DNA from: Parasponia andersonii
Taxonomy: Eukaryota > Streptophyta > Magnoliopsida > Rosales > Cannabaceae
Reading direction: 5' to 3'
Length of the DNA stretch: 64,000 nt
Assembly: GCA_002914805.1 (NCBI GenBank)
Contig: JXTB01000111.1
Location: forward strand, 531,065-595,064
In this document: positions 22,504 to 31,836 of the stretch, in pieces
Numbering within the stretch: the stretch's first letter is position 1
Layout of the letters: each line of letters begins with the position of its first letter
Notes under the pieces: generated by a model
Databases searched by the model: none
What the model was told of the DNA's origin: nothing
What the model saw: only the letters and a program-made list of their open reading frames with translations
Made by a program: the position numbers and the translations under genes

Positions 22504-22517
22504 ATACTCTGATACCA
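22504..22517 (-). other. Primer binding site (tRNA-iMet) of the Tekay-type element
   Basis: The complement reads TGGTATCAGAGTAT, which fits the plant initiator methionine tRNA 3' end (TGGTATCAGAGC). It lies seven bases inside the right-hand LTR, which fixes the element's orientation. Confidence 0.85.
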
Positions 22518-22524
22518 AAATTTC

Positions 22525-23079
22525 TGTCACGATCCAAAATATGGGCCAGTGGCAGAAGGAGAATTTCACAAAGATGGAAAATTCCTTGATTTATTTGAAA
22601 AGTATAAAAAAAAGTTTTAGTTTGATAAAGAGTCCATTTTAATAAAATATTTAAAATTTCATCCCGTAAACCTCTCCCACAGTTCGTATACACCATTAAA
22701 TATAGACCAAATAATAATTTAAAAATGTGAAATCAAATATAAGTCCAAGCATCACCATCATCCACAACAAAACTCATATCCCATAATGGCATACATAAGT
22801 TCACAGACAAAATAGAAAGTAATAATCTTGGTTCAATGCTAATACAAAACCCAAATAGTCAAAACACCACAACAACAAGCTTCTAGCATTACCAAAAAAT
22901 GAACTACAGTCAAGATAATCTCGTACTCCTCTTGATCACCAAGATCGCATTGAACACTACCTGAGAAAGAAGATAAGGGGGGTGAGCATAAAATGCCCAG
23001 TAGGAAAAATAATTACCTCGATCGAAAACATTTTAGTGATGGAAAATTCTTGCATGGTTAGTTTAGTCTAAAACATACA

Positions 23080-23117
<38 letters not shown>

Positions 23118-24736
23118 CCAAACCAGAAATCCATATATATATAAAGCAGTCTAATCAAAATCATTCAATTTATACGCACATGACACAAATCAACCTATAC
23201 CCATAAGCTTTCATCTTCTCATATGTGGAAACCCAGGATGATGGCACTAAGTATGCCTAACAGCTTGCTTGACACCTAAGACCATACCCGGAGGGGACAC
23301 CCGTGTGTCGCCTACCAAACCTGGAAGGGCAACCGAATTGCCTACGCCTGCCAAATGGGGAGGTAATCAGGAGTAACAAAACCCCGCGCGGGTTTACGGA
23401 CTCTGCACCGATAATGGGGCACGCAGTGCCATACTGTAAACCTACGATGCTAACACGGTGCTCATATATGTTCCTATGACACATGCAATACAGAACTGAA
23501 GTGTGAAAATAATCATACTCAGGTTTTTCAATAAAATCAGCATACTAGGTTTTATAGGAAAATGGGCAGTATAACGGCCCTATTTTTTAATATACCCAAA
23601 ATAACCTGTACTTAGAAAATTCCCAGAACAATACAATATGTATACATCATACAATCAATTCCTATCACAATATTTAAATGGTCAAAAAATCACGTTTGTT
23701 CTCATGTATCGCAGAAAATAAGTTTTATTTGAAAACGATATAAAACAGAGGTAATTGAGTCCCTACCTCGCTCGAATAGCAATACCATGCTATTGAATCC
23801 TCAAGGTGTTATTGATGATCGCTCGGAGGGTCGGGGACCAATTCTAAGCCCTCGATCGTCCGCTTGCGAAAAATCAACTTCTCACCGGAGCTTCAATTCC
23901 ACAAACAGACCTCTTCACTGAATTTCTAGCACCCAAAATAGCTAGGTTAGACATATAACTTGTCCAATTCGTATCTGTGCCCACACCGAGCTTGTGACAC
24001 GCAAATCGAGGTAAATCTTAGACGCCTGATTTTGATTTTCGTGTCGATCACCAAACATAGGCAATATATATATATATATATATCAAACTTTCCCATTTTT
24101 TGAGTACAATCCAAAAATGACAACAAAAATATAATCCAACGGTCGGATCAAAAAGTCAACTCAAGCTCAAAATATTTCAAAAATGGCAACTTTTGATTCA
24201 GGCATTATGGGGTTAAGATATATATACATTGAACTTCTTCTCGACGAGATGAATCCAACAAGTTTAGTTAGAGATCAAATGGTGGCCGGAATCGTCGCCG
24301 GCGGCGAGAAATCTGAAATGGTCCACTTCGTCTTCTCCGGCAACAGCGGCAGCTGGTCAGCGTCGACTCGGCGCGGCACGAGAGAGCTTCACTGGTGGGC
24401 TGCATAGGCAGACGATGGCAGGAGGGCGACACGGCCTTCTCCTTCCCCTTCGGCCAAGCGAGCGAGAGCGAGAGAGAATCGGGTGAGGGAGAGAGAGAGA
24501 GAGAGTCGAGTGAGGAAGAGAGAGAAATCTCACGTGAGTGGAAATATATGGGACTGTGCAATTTTTCAAAAACTTACACTATAGTCCCCGATTCCTAAAT
24601 CTCTATTAACTCTGTCTTCCAAAATTTGTAATTTAATCATTTTGCACAATATTTTTGTAAATTAATTTACCTACTATAATACCCAAAAATTAATAAAAAT
24701 ATCTAAATTACCCTCTCGAAAATTCGGGTTTTTATA
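22525..24736 (-). repeat. Right (5') LTR of the Tekay-type element
   Basis: Begins TGTCACGATCCAAAAT and ends GGGTTTTTATA. It holds a (TA)n run at about 23083-23114 that is longer than the matching run in the left LTR, and a shorter one near 24064. GA-rich tracts (about 24450-24530) match 17440-17510. Confidence 0.9.
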
Positions 24737-25020
24737 GAAAGATACTTCAGTAATATTACAATCAATGGAAGTGAAAAGACCAAACACCCAGAGCAACTCA
24801 AAAGCCATAAATACAGTTTGGAGGGCAAAAATATAATTACACCTTCAGGCATCACAGTTCATGTTACTTCACCCATCCCCGCTAAAATCATAAAAAAACT
24901 TCGTCACACAAACAGCCTACAATCAAATGGGCAATAACATCAAATCTAGCCACAAAAAGTTTTTTTAAAAAAATGACACTATTGTTTATACAGTGAAACA
25001 CGCTATGTACAGTAATTATA
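24737..25020. repeat. Purine-rich dispersed repeat copy 3, right part
   Basis: Continues the copy interrupted at 15494. Words AATGGAAGTGAAAAGACCAA, GGGCAAAAATATAATTACAC and GTTTATACAGTGAAACACGC match about 805-1065. Confidence 0.65.
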
Positions 25021-25571
25021 TATAGATAATATGTCAACTTTTAATATTGACGTTAAAGGTTTAAATCCTTGTTTTTTTTCTTTTTTAAAAATAAATAGCA
25101 GTATTAATTTTTTTTTTAAAAAAAAGGTACATATATCCTGATTTTCTTTAGTGTATTTTTACTGATTTGACAATATTTTCTCTATATAAAAAAAGACTCG
25201 GAATCATATAAAGAAAAAAGGAACCAAAATTAATTAACTGGCCAAGGAGCGGGGTGAATGATATAATATATGTGGTCCAAAAGAATTGTACAAGATTAAT
25301 GAGTGATTTGTGAGTGTAACAATGAAACAAGATGAATAGTATATGAAAGAAACTGAAAAATTAAAAAAAAAACTTTGAGGCGTGACTATGTTCCATGAAT
25401 CTTAAGCGTTTTGTTATATTTTTAAGATTAATGCAATAATTGCCTGTAACTTTCATTTGAAAAAAAAAAAATTAAATAAATAAATCAAGAGACCAGAAAA
25501 GAAGTTTTAGTCTCCCGGGCAATGTCTTTCTTAGCCAAATATCCAACTTCAAGTTTTGTCGCACCGAGAAC
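25021..25571. other. AT-rich intergenic DNA
   Basis: No gene or RNA signal seen. Short A and T runs. It leads into the foldback MITE. Confidence 0.5.
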
Positions 25572-25766
25572 AAGTACTATACGTGATCGAATTATAAAAG
25601 ATAGTTGAGTTTGATACAGACTGGATTTTTTACAGTCCTGCTAAGGGGCACTACTAATATATATAAGTTTTTAGTATAAATTAGTAATGTCCCTTAGCGG
25701 GCCTGTAAAAAATCCAATCTGTATCAAACTCAACTATATTTTATAATTCGATCACGTATAGTACTT
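25572..25766. mobile_element. Foldback MITE with about 90 bp inverted repeats
   Basis: The left arm AAGTACTATACGTGATCGAA (from 25572) and the right arm (ending CGATCACGTATAGTACTT at 25766) are inverted copies for over 90 bp, with only about six to eight mismatches and a spacer of only a few bases. No unambiguous target duplication is visible. Its transcript would fold into one long hairpin. It lies about 1 kb upstream of the first ERF gene and abuts the assembly gap. Confidence 0.8.
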
Positions 25767-25777
25767 ATATTTATATA

Positions 25778-26387
25778 NNNNNNNNNNNNNNNNNNNNNNN
25801 NNNNNNNNNNNNNNNNNNNNNNNNNNNNNNNNNNNNNNNNNNNNNNNNNNNNNNNNNNNNNNNNNNNNNNNNNNNNNNNNNNNNNNNNNNNNNNNNNNNN
25901 NNNNNNNNNNNNNNNNNNNNNNNNNNNNNNNNNNNNNNNNNNNNNNNNNNNNNNNNNNNNNNNNNNNNNNNNNNNNNNNNNNNNNNNNNNNNNNNNNNNN
26001 NNNNNNNNNNNNNNNNNNNNNNNNNNNNNNNNNNNNNNNNNNNNNNNNNNNNNNNNNNNNNNNNNNNNNNNNNNNNNNNNNNNNNNNNNNNNNNNNNNNN
26101 NNNNNNNNNNNNNNNNNNNNNNNNNNNNNNNNNNNNNNNNNNNNNNNNNNNNNNNNNNNNNNNNNNNNNNNNNNNNNNNNNNNNNNNNNNNNNNNNNNNN
26201 NNNNNNNNNNNNNNNNNNNNNNNNNNNNNNNNNNNNNNNNNNNNNNNNNNNNNNNNNNNNNNNNNNNNNNNNNNNNNNNNNNNNNNNNNNNNNNNNNNNN
26301 NNNNNNNNNNNNNNNNNNNNNNNNNNNNNNNNNNNNNNNNNNNNNNNNNNNNNNNNNNNNNNNNNNNNNNNNNNNNNNNNNNNNNNN
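25778..26387. other. Assembly gap of 610 Ns
   Basis: Unknown sequence. Two apparent minus-strand ORFs run through it only because N codons carry no stops; they are not evidence for a gene. The adjacent hairpin MITE may have caused the gap. Confidence 0.99.
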
Positions 26388-26806
26388 GTGTTCAATTTTC
26401 GTCCAACCGCGCCGCCGTGCGTCATTTTGACACACGTGCTTAAAAACACCACGAGCAAATTTAAGATATGGTCTTGGGTTGAACTTGGTATTAAAGTTAA
26501 GTGCAACCATCCAAGGAACATCCTCTCTTGCCAATAATCTTACCTTTCAGTCGTTATAATCTAATCATTAATTTCCTCCTCTCTTATTTATTTATTTATT
26601 TTTTGTTTGTTTGATTGCCGTTACCTTAATTATAACCCATATTGTAATCTTTTAATTCCTAGTAACCATCGACTTCATTCAAACCTCCAAACACTTTAGC
26701 TCCTTTCTTTCTTTGGGTATATATATAGATATAAAAGGGTTTAGGCATTCAAAATTGGACAAATCAAACTTCTAGCTAGTTATTGCCACTTAACCAAACT
26801 AGTAAT
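26388..26806 (+). promoter_or_regulatory. Promoter region and 5' leader of ERF-A
   Basis: GCCGCC, the core bound by ERF proteins, lies at 26411-26416. A G-box CACGTG, the type bound by MYC2-like bHLH factors, lies at 26433-26438. A TATA box TATAAAAG lies at 26730-26737, 70 bases before the ATG. The leader is therefore probably about 45 nt (inference). The pair of GCC-type and G-box sites fits jasmonate/ethylene control with possible feedback, but only sequence matches support it. Confidence 0.55.
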
Positions 26807-27526
26807 ATGGAGTACTCTTCCTTCTTTGATCAATTTTCAAGTTCCGAATCTTCCTTTGGTAATTCACTTGATTCTCTTTCGTGGGACGAGTTACTTCTTT
26901 TCGACGACGTCGTTCGAAACACCAACGACATCCAATCCCTGCCCGAACTAACTTCACAATACGACGATGTCGTTAAAGAAGAGCTCATGGAGGTGACTTC
27001 CAATCCAAAATTAGCACTACAACCGGATCAATCACCAAACAAGAAGGAAATTACCAAAAAGTCCTACAGAGGGGTGAGAGCACGACCTTGGGGAAAGTAC
27101 GCGGCAGAGATAAGGGACTCCACGAGGAATGGCATTAGGGTTTGGCTTGGGACGTTTGAAAGTGCCGAGGCGGCGGCTCTAGCGTACGACCAAGCCGCAT
27201 TTGCATTGAGGGGTTCATTGGCTGTGCTTAATTTTCCGGTTGATGTCGTACGACAGTCACTCCAAGAGATGAAGTGTTGTCGTTTTGATCAGGATCAGGA
27301 GGCCGGAGGGCACTGCTCGCCGGTGGTGGCGCTCAAGAAGAGGCACTCCATGCGGCGGAAGAAGGCCGGTAATAACCGGAAGAATAAGGAGGCTCCGCCG
27401 CAGAATAATGTGGTGGTTTTGGAGGACTTGGGGGCTGAGTACTTAGAGCAACTTTTGAGCTTGAGTTCATCCGAGACGACTACTATTACTGCGAATAGTA
27501 ATTATATTAGTGGTCAATCATTTTGA
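26807..27526 (+). CDS. AP2/ERF transcription factor, group IX (ERF1/ERF15-like), ERF-A
   Basis: Intronless gene of 239 residues. I chose ATG 26807; the eight in-frame codons upstream begin with TTG and lie in the leader. One AP2/ERF domain spans about residues 86-144 ([19 protein letters not shown], then [20 protein letters not shown]). It keeps the Arg and Trp residues used for GCC-box contact, and the Ala and Asp positions ([19 protein letters not shown]) are of the ERF rather than DREB type. A conserved [16 protein letters not shown] basic block follows at about 170-185 and probably serves as nuclear signal. A C-terminal acidic motif [16 protein letters not shown] at 202-217 matches the group IX activation motif. 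An acidic N-terminal motif [10 protein letters not shown] lies near 25-35. The family binds GCC-boxes and activates defence genes under ethylene and jasmonate. A close paralogue lies 1.6 kb downstream. Confidence 0.95.
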   Translation: MEYSSFFDQFSSSESSFGNSLDSLSWDELLLFDDVVRNTNDIQSLPELTSQYDDVVKEELMEVTSNPKLALQPDQSPNKKEITKKSYRGVRARPWGKYAAEIRDSTRNGIRVWLGTFESAEAAALAYDQAAFALRGSLAVLNFPVDVVRQSLQEMKCCRFDQDQEAGGHCSPVVALKKRHSMRRKKAGNNRKNKEAPPQNNVVVLEDLGAEYLEQLLSLSSSETTTITANSNYISGQSF

Positions 27527-28615
27527 TTTGGACATAGTTTTCTTCATCTTTAGCTCTTTGCTGTTGGTAATTTTGTTACCTTTTTTTTTTTCAATTCCTA
27601 ATTTTGTAATATTGGTAGTTTCTTTTGTGTGGATTTTATAATGATCCAGTTAGGTCAATAGGACCAATGAGCCAAGATCTTAAGGAAAGATTTGAGGATG
27701 TCATGGTGGTGGGGTGATTAGATATGTACTCGTATAAATTAATGCTAGTAATACGTTCAACTTTTCACAAAGAAAAGTTGAAAAGGATATATAGGAATGT
27801 AAAATAATCAATTTATTAACGTTATCGGATTCTTTTTCCTAGGTCGTAGGCATTGCTGTCGAAAATGTAGCATACAGATTAAATCAATTTCTTAATTTGT
27901 AGTGTTAAGGAAAACAACATCTATATATATAATTGAAAAAATATATATATCAAACCTTTTATTTGTCCAATTTTATAACATATCTGACCAAATTGCTGTC
28001 GTCCACTTGGTTGGTTGCTTATTTTCAAACCACATACATATATACGAATATTCTATGTGCATTAGAAAAAATAAATAAATTTGTATGCAATTGAATTGAA
28101 ATGATAACGGAAGATTAGATCGCCAATAGAGAATTCGCCCAAAAGTACTCTAACCGGGTTCCCAATTCTTAATAAGGTTCAAGCCTTTTGCATTCTTTTT
28201 TCTTTTACTTTTTATATTAAAAACTATATACCATACTTATCTGAACCTACCAGCTATAAAGCATTTCACAATAAATCATTATTAGCCTGAATTATATGTA
28301 CAATATAAAAGACTACGTTATTAGCTAGTAGCTATATAGGCGTAGCTGATCGACCTTGGCTCCCACGTATAAGTTCAACCTACGGCGAGCTTGCTGTTTT
28401 GTATACATATGTATATATACACGATTCCATTCTTAATATGTGTGTATATATATGTGAATTCTATACGTTAAAAAACAAAATATATGCATATTAATTTTAA
28501 AGCACGGGACAATTAATGAGTTCAGGGAAAAATTGTCTATTTCTTTTGTGTCTGTCTCTACAATGTTTCTGTTACGGATTCCTGGTTTATATATTATCAA
28601 AATGAGATCACCTAC
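27527..28615. other. ERF-A 3' flank and intergenic DNA
   Basis: The ERF-A 3' UTR presumably ends within the first 200 bases. The rest is AT-rich with small (TA)n tracts (about 27920-27950, 28380-28455). Nothing else is recognised. Confidence 0.5.
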
Positions 28616-28891
28616 ATGTATAATACAACGTCACATACATATATAATATTAATTTTCTTTTGTATTTCCATCTTTAGATTAATGAGTCTCAACGAGGAAT
28701 CTGGAAATAAATTTTTGTACAAAACAAAACTATTTAAAAAAATAAGGGAAAAGCATGGCCCTTTTTATGGAGTGGCTTATGGCTATAAGCATATTAGCGA
28801 TGTAGGCATGAGTACACTCTGGCAAGTGGCACACATGTACATGTTTCCATTATTAACTGCAGATGCTGTTAGTGTCCTTCTTCCTAGGTAA
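28616..28891 (+). other. Unrecognised ORF with exon-like borders
   Basis: The ORF is 91 codons. From residue 23 or so it reads like a protein segment (KTKLFKKIREKHGPFYG, then AHMYMFPLLTADAVSVLLPR). A pyrimidine-rich stretch with TTTCCATCTTTAG ends at 28678 and CCTAG then GTAATC lies at its 3' end (about 28885-28895). It could thus be an isolated internal exon of about 212 bp. I do not recognise the family and see no partner exons on either side. It may be a captured or relic gene fragment, or chance. Confidence 0.25.
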
Positions 28892-29147
28892 TCTTATCTT
28901 TAGTACTAATTATCTTTATAACTTTATAACCCAATTTTGTTTTATCTTTTTCAATCAAAATTCTTATTTGAGTTTGGCATATGCGCACACACATATATAT
29001 ATATATATACAACTTTTTGTCAAAACAACAAATTAACCACTCATAAATATCTTCTAGCCAAAGAAGAAAAGTTAAAAGAACTTATATATATATATATATC
29101 CGGTTTTATCGGTGGAAAAAGAGCTTAATTGCCTCAAGATCCAGATA

Positions 29148-29954
29148 ATGGATTTCTCCTATCTCTTTGATCTAGACCAAAACCTGGAATTCTCACTTAG
29201 ATCTTTCTCGTGGGATATTGATAATGATCATCATGATCTTCAAAAATTCCACAAAGATTCACCACTTTCTATCGACCTTGTTGATCATAATCAATCTCCC
29301 CAAACAGATTGTCCTACTCCTTCACTTTCGTCTCCTGTTCCTAGTACTTGCAATAATCACACAACAAAATCTCAAGAATCAGAAAAACAATCACCTACAG
29401 CTGATGATGAATACGATCAAGAAGAAAAAAATTCCCATGATCATGATCCAAAGGAGAAGGTCATGATGATGAAGAGTACTTGTTCAATTAGCCAAGCCAA
29501 GAAGAAAGAAAAATCATACATTGGAGTTAGGCGGCGGCCGTGGGGGAAGTTCGCGGCGGAGATAAGGGACTCGACAAGGAACGGCCACCGCGTTTGGCTC
29601 GGAACATTCGACAGTGCGGAGTCGGCCGCTCTTGCCTATGACCAAGCTGCATTCTCCATGAGGGGTGCGGCGGCTGTCCTCAACTTTCCAATTGAAAGGG
29701 TGAGGCAGTCACTCCAGGAGATTAAGTTTTGTGACTTCAACTTGGGGCGTTCTCCCGCTGAGGCCTTGAAGGAGAGGCATTATAACATGAGAAGGAAGAT
29801 TTCAAAGACTGATCGGGAAAAGAAAGATCAACGTCTCTTGAAGAAGAGCACTAGTACTGCTAGTGATATGCAACTAGTTCTCGAGGACCTCGGAGCTGAA
29901 TATCTAGAACAACTTTTGGGGTCAAGCTCATCGTCCACATCAGATCCAAGCTAG
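29148..29954 (+). CDS. AP2/ERF transcription factor, group IX (ERF1/ORA59-like), ERF-B
   Basis: Intronless gene of 268 residues. I chose ATG 29148; upstream in-frame codons begin with GTG and are leader. A TA-rich TATA-like tract lies at about 29080-29098. The AP2/ERF domain spans about 124-181. It begins [19 protein letters not shown], with isoleucine where ERF-A has arginine (YRGV). N-terminal [12 protein letters not shown] is an acidic motif; residues 41-115 are Ser/Pro/Asp/His-rich and probably disordered. After the domain come [16 protein letters not shown] and a basic stretch, then the group IX activation motif [16 protein letters not shown] at about 244-258. The family activates GCC-box genes in ethylene/jasmonate defence. 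It is a diverged tandem paralogue of ERF-A and the closest relative of the decayed copy 1 kb downstream. Confidence 0.95.
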   Translation: MDFSYLFDLDQNLEFSLRSFSWDIDNDHHDLQKFHKDSPLSIDLVDHNQSPQTDCPTPSLSSPVPSTCNNHTTKSQESEKQSPTADDEYDQEEKNSHDHDPKEKVMMMKSTCSISQAKKKEKSYIGVRRRPWGKFAAEIRDSTRNGHRVWLGTFDSAESAALAYDQAAFSMRGAAAVLNFPIERVRQSLQEIKFCDFNLGRSPAEALKERHYNMRRKISKTDREKKDQRLLKKSTSTASDMQLVLEDLGAEYLEQLLGSSSSSTSDPS

Positions 29955-30940
29955 CTAGCTAGTCCTCGGTTAATTTTCTTGTACATCAATTCCGGTTTGT
30001 GATTATTATATTCTCTCCATCACTATTTCTTCTTTCTTCTTTTTCTCTTTCCACCATGTTTAGGTATTTTTCCTTCCTAGCTACTTGTTATAATGTGTGT
30101 GTGGAAAGACCAATAAGATAATGACGTGGAACTAATCGTCATCTTTTAACTGCTAATAATGCACTAGATTTTTCTTTTTTACTTTAACTGAATATAACAA
30201 CTTATTAACTAAAACTTCTTGATTTTTATCAAGTTACGAAATACTTTTTCATTGATTAATTAATTTAGTGACATATAGTTACTTTTTAGCTGATTGATTT
30301 CAGTATCCACAGATTTGAAATTCACGCTTCGCTTTACTAATTATTAAACCTGTAATTGGTACTTTGAATTCACCGATTAAATGGTGTTTTTAGTGCCATT
30401 AATATTATATTAATCTCCATTACGAGTATGCCGCGAGCACTGATCATTTCCCTACTGCCTCAGTATTCTAGTGATATGTCATGCATGTATCCAAATTAAC
30501 TTATTTCAATGGTATTACAAATGATTAATACATATCCTGGTTAGCAAAGATTAACTGACTTTTAATGACCTGATCACACTAGCTGGTAGCATATATCTTA
30601 CTAAAGATTTGAGGTTCATGTAAAATTTATTCTTATCCGATATAATTAATTTGAATTTATTGTCTGTGAATCTTGAAAGGGATATATGTTAGAATTATCT
30701 AAAATATAATAAGCCCGCCCCAATTAACAAGCGCTTTATGGATACCGTTGGCCTTGATAAAGTGCTAATTATGAACTTGCCTAAACAATCTTTATGACAA
30801 GAGATATTGTTGCCCCCTTTTCTGGCTGTGACTATTTTTGCGGATGCGTACCCTCTCATTAGCTAGTATCCAGTTTTTCCAAGCGAAAACAAAAAAACAA
30901 TAAGTGATGAAATCATAGATGAGAACTTGCAATAGTACTA
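29955..30940. other. Intergenic DNA between ERF-B and the ERF relic
   Basis: The ERF-B 3' UTR presumably lies in the first 200 bases. No other feature recognised. The two genes converge here. Confidence 0.5.
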
Positions 30941-31594
30941 CTAGTTGAAAAGGACCCTAAAAGCATGATCAAGATATTCAGCTCCAAGGTCCTCCAACAA
31001 TATCTTCGTCACATTGATGTCCAAATTAAGTAATTATTTTCCTTTGTTTTTCCTATCAAACATCTCAGTTGCTCTCGCTTTCTTTGCATATAATTAGGGC
31101 CAATATTGCTTTAATGTCTCGGCTGGAGAACGCCCAAAATTCCAATTATGTTCATGATCGTTAGGTGTAATAATTTCTATTGGAAAGACTGTATGAACCT
31201 TTCAACCGATAAGTTGAGGACAGTCTCCGGACCGACCTCTCTCATTGAGACTGCAGCTTGGTCTTGGACCTCAGCGCTGTCGAATATTCAGAGTCAAACA
31301 CGACGGCGCCGTCTCCTCGTTGAATCTCTTATCTCCGGCCGGCGCAGCGTACTTTCCCCATATCCATATATGATTTTTCTTCTTTCTTGGACTGTTCCTT
31401 ATTTTAGTCTTGATTTTTTTTATTATTATTATTGATTTTTTTGGAGTCAACAATATTGTCAAATGAAAGAGGATATTGGTTGTAAGGAAACTTATCAATA
31501 TCCCAATTAGAGAAATTTCTTGTGGACAAAGTCCCTGATACTTGTTGAATTAAAAGACTCTGGATTTTGGTCCACATAGAGATAAAAAGTCCAT
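30941..31594 (-). pseudogene. Decayed ERF gene, relic of an ERF-B-like copy
   Basis: The minus strand aligns with ERF-B from start to stop. The start region reads ATGGACTTTTTATCTCTATG from 31594, and TTGGGATATTGATAAG matches ERF-B's SWDIDN codons. AAAGAAAAATCATA precedes the AP2 domain; about 15 bases coding GVRRRP are lost. WGKYAA is followed by a frameshift (GCGCCGGCCGGAGATAAGAG) within the AAEIRD codons, then ATATTCGACAGCGCTGAG (FDSAE). GCTGTCCTCAACTT lacks its expected start of match, later GGGCGTTCTCCAGCCGAG matches ERF-B's GRSPAE codons. The C-terminal motif remains open as [14 protein letters not shown] (about 31010-30970), ending at TAG 30943-30941. It is opposite in orientation to ERF-B. 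No functional protein is possible. Overlapping plus-strand ORFs are shadows. Confidence 0.88.
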
Positions 31595-31797
31595 TTATTT
31601 GGAGATCCTAGCTGGCTGAGTTGCTATGCTGTTTCAAAGATATTTATTACGTGCTAAGTATAAAATATAATTATTTTTATTGTTACATTATCCATATATA
31701 TATATATACATTATACAAGTACTTGTAATTAAAGGATTTAAAAATTTGGTCATGGTTTAAAAGTACTTAGAAGTTAAATGATCGATGGAGGTAATAT

Positions 31798-31836
<39 letters not shown>

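Larger units (their letters stand above)
15495..24736 (-). mobile_element. Ty3/gypsy chromovirus, Tekay/Del type, degenerate
   Basis: A 9.24 kb element on the minus strand with 2.2 kb LTRs (15495-17711 and 22525-24736), about 89% alike in the first 190 bp. Likely target duplication: GAAGG (15490-15494) and GAAAG (24737-24741). The minus-strand 5' LTR is the right one. A tRNA-iMet primer site (complement of ATACTCTGATACCA, 22504-22517) lies next to it, and a purine tract (complement of TTCTCTTATCCTT) lies next to the left LTR. Gag, protease, RT, RNase H, integrase and a terminal chromodomain follow in order. Stops occur in most domains, so it cannot move on its own. Confidence 0.92.

Noticed and set aside
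25730..26534. Two long minus-strand ORFs of about 260 codons
   Set aside because: Nearly all codons are N from the assembly gap. Only about 50 residues on one side are real, and they lie in the ERF-A promoter.
26783..26806. N-terminal extension of ERF-A by eight codons
   Set aside because: It would start at TTG. The first ATG, at 26807, gives the family-typical N-terminus. ERF-B's GTG-led extension from 29112 is rejected likewise.
29218..29466. 82-codon ORF rich in Ile and Met
   Set aside because: It is an alternative frame of ERF-B.
31148..31435. 95-codon plus-strand ORF
   Set aside because: It lies opposite the ERF relic, whose collinear match to ERF-B explains the sequence.
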